Source of the DNA: Membranipora membranacea
Lineage: Eukaryota; Bryozoa; Gymnolaemata; Cheilostomatida; Membraniporidae
Assembly (NCBI GenBank): GCA_914767715.1
Contig: OU612067.1
Location: 4,030,001 to 4,094,000 of the forward strand
DNA length: 64,000 nt
Direction: 5' to 3'
Shown here: positions 36,558 to 48,609 of the stretch, piece by piece
Numbering within the stretch: the stretch's first letter is position 1
Layout: every line of letters begins with the position of its first letter
Notes under the pieces: model-generated
What the model was told of the DNA's origin: nothing
Database searches by the model: none
Seen by the model: only the letters and a program-made list of their open reading frames with translations
Made by a program: the position numbers and the translations under genes

Positions 36558-38543
36558 TCAATGTGACCCGGCCAGCGACTGGTCAATGTGTCCCGGCCAG
36601 CGACTGGTCAATGTGACCCGGCCAGCGACTGGTCAATGTGTCCCGGCCAGCGACTGGTCAATGTGACCCGGCCAGCGACTGGTCAATGTGACCCGGCCAG
36701 CGACTGGTCAATGTGACCCGGCCAGCGACTGGTCAATGTGTCCCGGCCAGCGACTGGTCAATGTGACCCGGCCAGCGACTGGTCAATGTGACCCGGCCAG
36801 CGACTGGTCAATGTGACCCGGCCAGCGACTGGTCAATGTGACCCGGCCAGCGACTGGTCAATGTGACCCGGCCAGCGACTGGTCAATGTGACCCGGCCAG
36901 CGACTGGTCAATGTGTCCCGGCCAGCGACTGGTCAATGTGACCCGGCCAGCGACTGGTCAATGTGACCCGGCCAGCGACTGGTCAATGTGACCCGGCCAG
37001 CGACTGGTCAATGTGACCCGGCCAGCGACTGGTCAATGTGACCCGGCCAGCGACTGGTCAATGTGACCCGGCCAGCGACTGGTCAATGTGACCCGGCCAG
37101 CGACTGGTCAATGTGTCCCGGCCAGCGACTGGTCAATGTGACCCGGCCAGCGACTGGTCAATGTGACCCGGCCAGCGACTGGTCAATGTGACCCGGCCAA
37201 CGACTGGTCAATGTGACCCGGCCAGCGACTGGTCAATGTGACCCGGCCAGCGACTGGTCAATGTGACCCGGCCAGCGACTGGTCAATGTGACCCGGCCAG
37301 CGACTGGTCAATGTGACCCGGCCAGCGACTGGTCAATGTGACCCGGCCAGCGACTGGTCAATGTGTCCCGGCCAGCGACTGGTCAATGTGACCCGGCCAG
37401 CGACTGGTCAATGTGACCCGGCCAGCGACTGGTCAATGTGACCCGGCCAGCGACTGGTCAATGTGTCCCGGCCAGCGACTGGTCAATGTGACCCGGCCAG
37501 CGACTGGTCAATGTGACCCGGCCAGCGACTGGTCAATGTGTCCCGGCCAGCGACTGGTCAATGTGACCCGGCCAGCGACTGGTCAATGTGACCCGGCCAG
37601 CGACTGGTCAATGTGACCCGGCCAGCGACTGGTCAATGTGACCCGGCCAGCGACTGGTCAATGTGACCCGGCCAGCGACTGGTCAATGTGACCCGGCCAG
37701 CGACTGGTCAATGTGACCCGGCCAGCGACTGGTCAATGTGACCCGGCCAGCGACTGGTCAATGTGACCCGGCCAGCGACTGGTCAATGTGACCCGGCCAG
37801 CGACTGGTCAATGTGACCCGGCCAGCGACTGGTCAATGTGACCCGGCCAGCGACTGGTCAATGTGACCCGGCCAGCGACTGGTCAATGTGACCCGGCCAG
37901 CGACTGGTCAATGTGACCCGGCCAGCGACTGGTCAATGTGACCCGGCCAGCGACTGGTCAATGTGTCCCGGCCAGCGACTGGTCAATGTGACCCGGCCAG
38001 CGACTGGTCAATGTGACCCGGCCAGCGACTGGTCAATGTGTCCCGGCCAGCGACTGGTCAATGTGACCCGGCCAGCGACTGGTCAATGTGACCCGGCCAG
38101 CGACTGGTCAATGTGACCCGGCCAGCGACTGGTCAATGTGACCCGGCCAGCGACTGGTCAATGTGACCCGGCCAGCGACTGGTCAATGTGACCCGGCCAG
38201 CGACTGGTCAATGTGACCCGGCCAGCGACTGGTCAATGTGACCCGGCCAGCGACTGGTCAATGTGACCCGGCCAGCGACTGGTCAATGTGACCCGGCCAG
38301 CGACTGGTCAATGTGACCCGGCCAGCGACTGGTCAATGTGACCCGGCCAGCGACTGGTCAATGTGACCCGGCCAGCGACTGGTCAATGTGACCCGGCCAG
38401 CGACTGGTCAATGTGACCCGGCCAGCGACTGGTCAATGTGACCCGGCCAGCGACTGGTCAATGTGACCCGGCCAGCGACTGGTCAATGTGTCCCGGCCAG
38501 CGACTGGTCAATGTGTCCCGGCCAGCGACTGGTCAATGTGTCC
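36558..38543. repeat. 25-bp minisatellite, 79 units, between MBD4-like and NEDD1
   Basis: Seventy-nine units in exact 25-bp register with no indel. Each reads cccggccagcgactggtcaa followed by tgtg and one variable base, A or T. I counted 13 T positions out of 80 (first 36591, last 38541); the only other change is one G to A near 37197. Where the base is A, the junction contains GGTCAATGTGACC, a perfect 5-bp palindrome with a 3-bp spacer (66 sites). Each unit has two CpGs and a CCGG site. Short frames such as 37413-37616 and 37913-38116 arise only because T variants remove a TGA; they are not genes. Confidence 0.98.
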
Positions 38544-39315
38544 TTTGTGAACTGAAAAATAAAGTGTTTTGCGGTGACGGATCATAGAGACTTCTTAATT
38601 GATCCCACACACACCACCTCCAATTGTTAGAACAGGCCCAGGGACCTTTGAAAGCAGAACAACCTAGACAGCCATAAGTCATTGATTTACCAATTCTAAT
38701 TATTTGTGATAGATATCTGGTATAGGTAGAAAGCTGCAAACAAGGTAAGATTTTCAGTTATTGATAGGTTTTCACATGACCAACCATCAATTGGCATGAT
38801 TGTTCATAATTATAAACCTGGAGCTGGGAAGTGAGTGGAAAGAAAGAATGTTTTGCAAGCCCAAGGCTCCTGTTTCGGTTCTCATCACCCATGAGGTGGT
38901 CAGTATGGTTGTCTATATATGTAATGTGATTACCCTTGCTATCACCGTGGTCAAAGAGCACTCCTTGGTGTGATCACTCATCTGACATCTGAGAGGGAGT
39001 TCATTGATCTGATTGATCTGACTGACAGTAGTACTAACCATATGGTACTAACCACATGTTTGTATTTCCCACATTATTTAGCTGAGATTCCTAGATAATT
39101 AATGGAGGTGTAACAAGTCCCCTCAAATGGTTTGGGACCCTTTTTACTTTTAATTTATATACAACTGGTGCTGTAAAGTCACATCTATCATAGCCCTGAT
39201 ATTGTAAGTGCACATCTTCTCAAACTGAAAATAAATTTGTAGAGAGGTTTTAACATCCTACAAATATCTTTTTACAAAAAGGATATGGCATAACTGTGAT
39301 AGCAACAAAAAGATA
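38544..39315. other. Upstream region of NEDD1
   Basis: Expected promoter and 5' UTR of NEDD1. No coding exon was recognised; the short minus-strand frames here have no family motif. Confidence 0.45.
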
Positions 39316-42300
39316 ATGTTGGCATCTGCAGCAGATGATATCAGATTATGGGATGGTGATAAATTTGATAACATCGTGAACCACTACCGTCCAAATGTCC
39401 AAAAGGTTTCATCTCTGGCATGGAACAGCTCAAGTGAGTCTTGTCTAACAACATGTTGTTAGAACTTGTTGATTACATTTTTGTTCCCTCTCCTGAAAAT
39501 TTCTGACCAGATTTCTTCTAGTTCTGATGGTCATATCAATGAACTCTGGTAACAGTGATACCTCTTCCATGAGTTCCAACAATATTGTAGTACCACCATG
39601 AGTAGTCTTTTAGAGAACTGACAGTCTTTCTAACTTCCCAATTAGATACAGATTAAAGCGGATAACACATTTTAAATCAATAGTAGGCCCTTGTGGCTTG
39701 AATTTAGGGGATATTGAGATTTGTTTCAATTGCAGCACATTAACACCACATACAATTCACTTCCTGCATACTAATAGGGTGGTTTAGTTTGTTACTATAG
39801 GCCTAAGTAGCATAGCCAAGTGATAGGGATAAGCTTACTCAGATCGCTATTCAACAACAAGAGGACCTAGATTTTTCACACCAAGACTGATGCGAACAAT
39901 ACATCCCTTGATGACATATTGTATTTGATGTCCCATGACTTTAAATTGACTAATATTGAAAACAATAACATAAATAAATTCATGCACAAGCCTCTCAATC
40001 AAAGAGCACTGTGTTTGTCTAATGATTGAATTGAGCAGTGCCAAACTATACAGATCTGATTTGTTACCGGTGTGCACTTTTTTACAGATACTCAGTTAGC
40101 AAACACATCACCCGGAGGCGGTACTATTGGGATAGCTTATCTCGATTCTGATCAGGATCCCACTGATTATCCTATAGTAGTAAGTTCCCCAAAGTACTAC
40201 CTGCCAAGCAGTGATCGGTTTAATTATTATGCATGGGCCCAGTAAGGTTATTATTGTACTATCATGGCATATCATGATGTTACCGCACTAATATAACAAA
40301 AAGACTTTGTACTTGTACTATACTGCATACTAGGGTTATTATTGCCACACTTATTTTTACATAATATGCTATCGTTTTATCATGATGTTACTGTTATAGG
40401 AGGAGGCATCATGTCTTTGCTGGCACAGCTCGAGTCGATCTGTAGGACTTGGCTGTCTAGATGGAAATGTAAGGATTTATAACCTCAAGAGCCAAACTAC
40501 AAAGAAAACTTATCCGGTAAGTAGTAATGGCAAACTTATTTGTCATATGAATTTTGAAAGCGGAAGGCACTGGCCAGTGAGCAATGTGAATCAGGGGGTC
40601 TTTCAATTAGGATGAGCAATACTTTACTCAAGCAAATTATCACTATCACATCGCTAAAAATGATAACTCACTTGGTCTTTAAATTAGACAAAATTACTCA
40701 CTCAAAATGTATATAGTTCAATCATTGAGTGAGCAATTACTGAGCGAGGCCCTAGCAGGTGTCACTCACTCATTGAGTGAGCGATCAGATTGCGATTTTG
40801 GCTGCTTTTAATTGAATGACCCCCCTGTAAACTATGCCTTCATGTTTGACTTGTGTCACTCTTGTTGCTCAAATAACAGTTTCCTTGGTACACTTTTAGT
40901 CAATTCGGATTACCAACTGTTGTCTTACGTTGACAGGGTCACAAAACTCCCATTAATTGTATAACATATAACTTCAATGACACGACGATAGCCAGCGCCT
41001 CAAAATCAGGGGAGATAATCCTACACAACACAGTGACAGATCTCATGACCAAACTGATGACTACACTTAAACTTCAGGTACGGTGGTAATTCTGATAAAC
41101 ATATATTTCTCCTAAATCTCAAGTATGTGAAATGTGTATAATGTGCCCTTGATAACTCTTTACAAGTTAAACATCCGCAACGTTTTAATTCGCAAATCTA
41201 CTACTGTTAGTTGCTGTCACTTTCTCCTAAGAAAATAAAATGATTTTCTCATCTTTGAATTATTTTCACTTCCATAAATGTCTTAGCATATTATTATCAC
41301 TATTTTCATACTTTTCAATGAGCCTATGTATTATTATACTACCTCTTTACAGGCGATACAAGGTCTGCAATACAGCTATTATCATCATTCAACATTAGCC
41401 TCAGTGTCCGATGATGCCTCTCTGGTTCTGTGGGATACGAATGCCAGACGCTCCGTACATCAGTTTACTCGTTCACATAAAGCCCCGGCTACAGATCTCA
41501 CATTTTCACCTTCTAATGATAAACTTTTAATGAGCTGTGGATTAGACAAAAATATTGTCCTCTATGATGTTCTCAATAAGAGGTAAGCTTTTAATTCTCT
41601 GCTAATCCAAGACATTGGCCAAAGCATTAGAATGTAATCTGTGATTGGACCTTAAACTACCATGTGGATCAATATTCTTTATGCATCACAGTGTTCTCTG
41701 ATGTTTATCTATGTGAGAATATGCTTCTGTAGAATACTTGACCACCCTAAGTAGCAGAACTAAATTACCAGAACAAAATCATTCAATTTGTTTCCTATTT
41801 TCCCATTTTAAAACAACTTTGTTTTCCATTTCTACTCAGCCTTGTAAGATCAATGCAGGTAGATTCTCCGCTATCCTCCATCACAATGCACCCTAATGGA
41901 TATCAGATAGCCAGCGGTACCATTAAAGGTCAGATATTGTTACACGACCTCCGTCAAGGCTCCACTCTACAGCATTCATTCACAGCCCACCGATCCTCCG
42001 TGCAGTGCCTCCGATTTCAAAACAGACTCATACCCAAGGTCAGTTTAGTTTCCCTGTGGTCATCCGGTGGATTTCCTAGCCACACAGTACGCCTCCTGTA
42101 GTCTTGTCACAGGTCCGTTTTTTTTAAACAAAGTGGCAGCATGATCAGACTAATGCTCCTGACTTTTCTCTAACTTGTTGAAATCACATCAAATTGAACA
42201 TGTCTTCGGTTTGGTTAAATCTTAGATTGGGTGTGGTTGTACTAGGTCTGTATCAACGACACTTAGTCATGAATGAGAGCCACCTGCCTGACGATGGTAA

Positions 42301-45300
42301 TGACATTATCAGGTTTTTTATTTTTCAACTCTCAGTATTCCCTACAGTGCTCTACTAAGGATACTTATCACTGGCTCTTCTATGCTGTTGAAAAACCAGA
42401 TTCTGTGATCTGATGATAATCAGATCGGTGTGTTATTTTAGAAACCGAAGAATTCTTCTCATTCCTCGTCGAGTCGAAGTGTATCTCACTCTACTTCTGC
42501 CGGAGATAGCCAGCTCAACTCTGAGCCTTCTATCAAAACTCCGGCGCTCTCATCAAACACTCCCCTATCTACATTAGATCAAAACCGACAACTAAACGGG
42601 GATAAACATTCACATCAACCACAACAGCCTGTCAAAACAAGCAAGTCAGTCAGTCATATCCAAGGTAACTAACTACACGATGAAACTAACAACAGCAGAG
42701 TTCTGTATGGGCTCTTTTTAGTTATTTGAGCAATGTTGAATACTTATCATTTTTCTTTGATAGTTTTTATTTTGTTTTTTTTAGAATAACTCCTTGTAGC
42801 CCACTGCCCTTTGAAAATCCATTCATGGTTTAATAGAAATAGCTTGCCTGTCATGTTCATTGACCACCCACCACTGGTCACTCTATGTTTGAAGATGTAA
42901 GCAGCTGATGCAGCTTTGTCCCAACTCCTCCCCTCCTGAGCTACAGGCTGATGATGAGCTCCTGTTTGTCTGAATAAGGCCTACAAATTTCCAGAATAAA
43001 AGATGTTCCTCAGATATGTGATTTTATGTTTTGATATGTGATTGGATGCACTGTTAGTCCGAGAGTGATTTCTATGGAACCATTAAAGTATTTTGACTTG
43101 CTGCTGCATGTGTTTTATATTTAGATGTTATCGAGGAGGTATCAGAGCCGTTTTCACCACGTTTTGATGGATCCCTACCACTAAATAACCATCAGACATC
43201 TACGGCAGCAGGCAGCAATCATAACTCTATATTCTCACCTGGTAAGTGTGTTAGTTGATAACAGATTAAATATGATTTAAAATGTACATTAGGTGAAGGT
43301 TCAAATCACAATGGCGAGCTTCAAAAATGATACACAGCTCAACGAAGCTATTAGAGCTAAATTTACTTTGTATTTAAGTCCGCCCCGGCTCACATAATTT
43401 CCGTTGGAGGCATAGGGACATAGATATATGCTTTACATACAATTCTACCACTCAGAACTTCCATGTGTTTTCATCATAAAGATTATTCAAGTGAGAAAAG
43501 GCAAAAGATTGACCCAAACATTGTTGTAGAATAAAGCTAGTTTCACTTGGACAGTTCCATAAATGATATAAAATGCCAGATTCTGATTGTACTCTCTCAT
43601 GTTGTGTCACACTAGGGCTCTCCATGCTCTGGAGCAAAAGCTGAAACTGAAGCTTCTACACATCATCTTGTTTTAGTCCCAGAGAATTAGTTTGATATCA
43701 GCATTGACTTCATGTATGTGCTATTGGGATGGACAAGCAGAGCATTATTGCCCCATGTTTGCATAATTATATGAATCAATAGGGAGACATCCTGTGTTGG
43801 TACCATAGAGTTATTATATTATATAATAACTCTATGGTTGGTACTCTGTTTACACAAACAACCTGGTTTCCCAAATTTTATAGCTGGGGTTTGCCTAGCC
43901 CGGACAGGCTGTCTGGGATTGGTGTGGGTGGGTGTCTCCTCCTCAGACAGCCTGCCCAGGCTAGGTTTTTGCACCGAGGTTTCTAGTTTTTCATAATTGT
44001 GAATTATAGCTTGTGGATACATAAATGTTATATCAGAGTGTGCATGTTTTCAAGGTATGCAGCCTGATCAATGAAACTCGCACTTCACTTTTAATAAATT
44101 TAGTCTGAGAAGTTCAATAAATAGAAAACAGAGCCCCTTGAAATTACTCATTGATAAAAACCTCTACTCACAACAACAAGTATGCTATAATTGAATCAGC
44201 TAAATTTACTTAGTAAACATAGTGTTTAATTTCAGGTTATGGATTATTTGTATGCTTTTGTAAAAGTTAAATATGTTTCCAATAATAAGCAAAGTATTGT
44301 TACTCGAGGTTTCAGCTCTCCTAGGGCTTTGGGCAATAAACTTCCGATACCTTAGCCTCACAAAGTTCCCTGATTATTGTAAATGTTGACTTTTGTCTAT
44401 CTACTGTGTATTGCACTGATATATTCACAGTCATAGAATCATGCGCTCTAGAAAGGAATATTAGTGTTTAGTTATTGTTGAGACGAGTTAATGTTGGCTA
44501 GCACCAACTTGTTCTCAGCCAAGTTGGGCGTTTATTGTACATGAGGTGGAGTAAATATTAGCTAGCCAAAATTGTCACCATTTCCAGCCTGTGCAAAAAG
44601 GCAAACTTTTCCTCCTCCAAATACATACTCCGCTTGGGTGGTTCAAGTATGAATCTCAGCTCAATACTAACAACAACAAACAGATATATGTAGTAATTCA
44701 GTTATCAGTCAGATCCGCCAGTGCATGATAAAGTGGCAACTGCTTTGGTTTGGTTTTGGTTTATTATAATAATCCATGTATCAACAGGTGATTAGATTGA
44801 ATCGATACAAAATAAACAATTTAAATAGCTAGCTGACATGTAGTAAGGAAAAAAGCTATTTAAACGCTTTTGTATCCTGCACTTTGGTGGGCGATAGATG
44901 GTATGTAGGCGAGAGGATATCTTTGCACAGTTAAAAGCAGCACGACTAAAAAAGGATGGTCTTCATCGGAAGCAATATTGTTAAAAACAGTTTTAGACAT
45001 CTCAGAAATAAAATGCTGAGGGTAATTGGGATAAAAAAAAATTCTGGATAAAGTTTTTGCTGTTAAAAAATACATAAAACTATCAGCTTAGCTTTCCTAT
45101 CTCAATAGCCCCACTAACCACAATCAAATATACCAAAATGTTATAGTTTGGCCTTTGCCCAGGGTTTGGTTGACTTATTGAGACTATCCGCTGGTTTATT
45201 TATTCGAGATATACTTCTTCCTGCTCCAAGACTGACAGTGTGTCTGTCTTCCTACTTCTGTATATAAGTATAAATAGCTTACTTTCTCTTACAGATGTAG

Positions 45301-47494
45301 GAGGAGTAGGAGGGGACGAGAGTCAGCCGTCTCGCAGATCTATAGCTGCCTCAAATCATCAAAGTCCTCTTCTACACAATGGCAGCAATAATAGTATTCA
45401 CCGACCGCATATGACAGGTATATAGGGTATACTGTCACTCAGTATATACAAAAAGTATAGACAGTCAAACCTGTCCGAGATTACGCTCATTTGCTGTTTG
45501 ACATGGTTCCTGTAGATATTGGTTTTATCCACTTCGACTCAGGTTATAGTCATCAGTGATGAATCAAAACAAACAAGCATTCTCGATCACTTCCTGGTGT
45601 AACCTTTCTATGTGAACACTTACGAGCCAGCAACATGAATTAATTACAATCAATGTGATTAGTTCTTGTCCTATAAGCTGTCGCTTACCACCATAACCAT
45701 AATAGTAATGTGATAATTATCTGATTATAATAATAATATATGATACAACAATATATCACGTCTATATCATAATTTATTTGACAGACTCAGTTTTCTCCCC
45801 TGATATGCCGTCAGACTTACAGAGACGTAATCAGAGCTCGAGTCAACAGCACACACCGAGTCACCTCGCTCTGAACGACAGCGGGCTGCCTCCCCGACAT
45901 CACCCCTCTCCTAATACAAGCCTCCTCAAGTATCCACAGAAATCTAACTCTGTAGCCACTACTACGGTAGGTCGATATGAATTGAATCTCAAATGATTGT
46001 CCGAGCTGACTTTGCAAAATAATTATGAACATAGACATTGAGTTTCGAAATGTTGCAGTTTGGTGGCCAGTAGACTCGAACATAATGGCATGCGGAGTTT
46101 TGTATTTAGGCAGCAAGAATTGTGTAAAATTAGAAAAACATTCTGTCTCTGCGTCACCTCCATAAAGGACAGAACTGTTGGAATCATTTCATGTCCAACA
46201 GGTGTTATATCTGAACCATTCATAACAGCAGCCATCAGTGAATTGGCTATTTTGATATGTACTGAATTGGTTTAGTCATCATCAGACAATAACCACAGTA
46301 CTCAAGACATGGACCAGAAGTAGACAAATCTGTTCAATATATTTGTGTTTATAAATTTGTAGCCTGTGACACGAAGAGAGTTGCCTCCGTCCCCAGCAGT
46401 AAATGGGCATGTTGCAGACAGCCCCTCAAAATCTGAGAGACGGTTAGGGACTAAGGCTTCACCTATAAACAGGCGGTCAGGCTCTGGTAATGTGCACTTC
46501 ACTACTGAGCCTACAGGTATGGGTCTCATTAATAAATAAGGGACACATCCCTATTCTCATGAGGCCTCATCGCAATCTAGAGCGGATTAAATTTGAAACC
46601 CTTCATGTCTAAAGGACTGGCCTCACTTTCAAGACACATGCTACGACCATCAAGTGTAGCGTAGGTCTGAAATCCATAAAACAGCCATAGTATTTCACTC
46701 TTATCTTTACTTTTCCAGCTGATGTAGCGGATGGGGCTTCAGGAGATGTACAACTGACAAATAAAGTTAAATATGAACTCAAACATCAGCTCAAATCAGA
46801 ACTTGTAGTAAGTTTTAATATACAAGGTACATAGGTTAGGTTATAGTTAAGATGCTCAAATGATTGTCCATGAGGCTCAACATAACGTCATCCTCAGTCT
46901 AGCTAACATAACGTCATCCTCGGTCTAGCTAAATTATAATTACTCTCTTTGTTAGGCTAGGAGAAATATATTTTGAGTTTGAAAGCGTCATCTTATCTCA
47001 TCCTGTTTTGTAGAGTGAAATCAGAGATATGATAGATGTGATGAAGGATGAGATCAAACAGTCAATGATGGATCATCACTTTGAAATGATTAAACAGTTT
47101 TATCTTATGCAGGTAGGTCTTAGTGTAAGGTACACTACAACCAATAAGGTAATCCTTCAGCTCGATTCCAACTGTGTTTAGTTATCCATACTTGTCTCAG
47201 AAGAGAAGTCATAATACTGAGATTAATATTTGGTCAGAGACAACTGAGTGCAAGCAGTGCATTACGTGTGCTTCTACGGCGAGAGCAACTGACAGTAACT
47301 AACCAGCTTTCAAGGTTCTATATTTTCATGACAAGATAAGAACTTGTGTTTAGGCACCCATTGCTATTATTTACACATCTTTTCATCAGGTACATGTGGA
47401 GTCACAGACCTCTGCACATTCACTCAATCACGACTTACTCAGAGAAAATGAAGAGCTCAAAGCAGAGATAGAACGCTTAAAGCGAGCGTACTGA
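39316..47494 (+). CDS. NEDD1: NEDD1, WD40 gamma-tubulin ring complex adaptor
   Basis: Fourteen exons: 39316-39433, 40088-40179, 40400-40516, 40937-41077, 41353-41582, 41840-42038, 42442-42664, 43125-43241, 45295-45417, 45785-45966, 46363-46516, 46719-46807, 47014-47112, 47390-47494; 1989 nt, 662 residues (human NEDD1 is about 660). Residues 1-299 form the WD40 propeller, with strand ends DDIRLWD, GNVRIYN, GEIILHN, SLVLWDTNA, NIVLYDV and GQILLHDLR; HKAPATDLTFSP and RSSVQCLRFQ are closely NEDD1-like. Residues 300-595 are a Ser/Thr/Pro-rich linker typical of the phosphorylated middle region. The C-terminus (596-662) is helical and charged, ending ENEELKAEIERLKRAY; in the family this end binds gamma-tubulin. 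The protein targets the ring complex to centrosomes and spindles. The start fits the family N-terminus ('ASxxDDI+xWD'). Confidence 0.94.
43802..43838. repeat. Hairpin in NEDD1 intron 8, 17-bp arms
   Basis: accatagagttattata pairs perfectly with 43822-43838 around a 3-bp loop. Confidence 0.95.
43894..43965. repeat. GC-richer hairpin in NEDD1 intron 8, 22-bp arms
   Basis: 43894-43915 pairs with 43944-43965 at 20 of 22 positions (cctagcccggacaggctgtc). The 28-bp loop contains a ggtgtgggtgggtgtctc tract. Likely a miniature inverted-repeat element. Confidence 0.85.
44736..45080 (-). mobile_element. Possible LINE 3' fragment in NEDD1 intron 8
   Basis: On the minus strand a frame at 45075-44860 (with MSKTVFNNIASDEDHPFLVV and RYPLAYIPS) resembles the end of CR1/L2/Rex-type reverse transcriptases. 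It is followed by AATAAACCAAAACCAAACC, a LINE-like A/C-rich tail. There is no RT core, so the assignment is tentative. Confidence 0.4.
46881..46932. repeat. 26-bp direct repeat, two copies
   Basis: Two adjacent units, cataacgtcatcctc[a/g]gtct followed by agctaa, differing at one base, in NEDD1 intron 12. Confidence 0.9.
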
Positions 47495-48609
47495 GAACTT
47501 ATGGGCATTTTACTTCATATCATATTACTGCATCACATCACAGAGTAGAGCCTCTCAGGTGTCCTTCTCATCAGCAGCGCTGCTTCAAGGACATCTAACC
47601 AGCAGCAGAATAACTGCCTCCTAAATGCTGATTATCTAATAGATACCTCTCTGGCTAACTGCCTGCCTGAAACTGATTTGCATATGCAAAGCTAAGAATA
47701 GCTTATTTCGTACCACTCTAGATGTACCGTGATTTTTCTAGCATTTAGTACATTCCCTAAGAATATCATTTGAGTTTGGAGTCTAAGAATGTAGATAGTG
47801 TAAGAGAACTACATTTGTATCGATCAAATTCATTGGTCGCTTCATACCCGTATTGCTTTTGTTATCATTGTATTCAAAATTGTATATGCAGCCTTGACAG
47901 GGGATGTAATATAAAGCAATAACATATCCATTTCATTCGGCTTCTAATGGGATTTTATCATATATCATACAGCTGTTCATGATAATGAATGCATTTATCA
48001 GCTTTTTTAAATTTTACTGCCTATGTTGCCTGCATGATATTTTTCTTACATTTTCCATGACCATTTCATCAACATCGAGTTTTGTTTTACTGTATGCAAT
48101 AGAAAATAAGTTGGTAACAAAATTGGCTGATCAGCTTAATCGATGTCAACAAGATTCAAGTTGAGAAAAAACCACTGTCCCCTTCAGCAAAGTTCAAATA
48201 TTTCACACTTTTTAATCAAACTCAAGTTAGAAATAAAAGCAAGGTTTCGCAAACTTGGGGCTTGACCTCATTTATAATTATCAAATTAGAAGTCCGTGCT
48301 TGTTATAGGACGTCCTACAATAAAATGAAATAAAACCGTGATATCAATATAATACTTTATTTGATCAATTATTCATTAACGTGCTAAATTAACTTGTATG
48401 CTGTTTAAAATGCGGCTGATTAAGTTCTGGTTCTACTTGTCGGGTATCAATATTACCCTCAAAGGCCAGTTGCAAATCAAAGGTCTACAGTTTCGAACTA
48501 GACAGAATTGTTCAAATTCTTGCTTTGTATCATCTTTTGATATCAGTTACAAGCCATCGATAATTCAATGTTTTATTATCTCTGTCGCCGACTCCGAAAT
48601 GAGTATAGT
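47495..48609. other. Shared 3' region of NEDD1 and coatomer gamma
   Basis: Convergent 3' UTRs. Plus-strand AATAAA signals lie at 48232-48237, 48319-48324 and 48329-48334 (for NEDD1); a minus-strand AATAAA is at 48356-48361 (for coatomer gamma). The last NEDD1 signals and the coatomer signal are within about 30 bp, so the two transcripts probably end at or across the same point. Confidence 0.6.
48356..48361 (-). terminator. Polyadenylation signal of coatomer gamma
   Basis: AATAAA on the minus strand, about 250 nt past the stop codon at 48610-48612. It is the first canonical hexamer I found in the 3' UTR. Confidence 0.6.

Noticed and set aside
37413-38116. Repeated 67-residue frames in the 25-bp array
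   Set aside because: They appear only where T variants remove a TGA; two identical copies reflect the 500-bp duplication, not coding selection.
36558-38543. CRISPR-like array
   Set aside because: Units are directly contiguous with no unique spacers, and the genome is eukaryotic.
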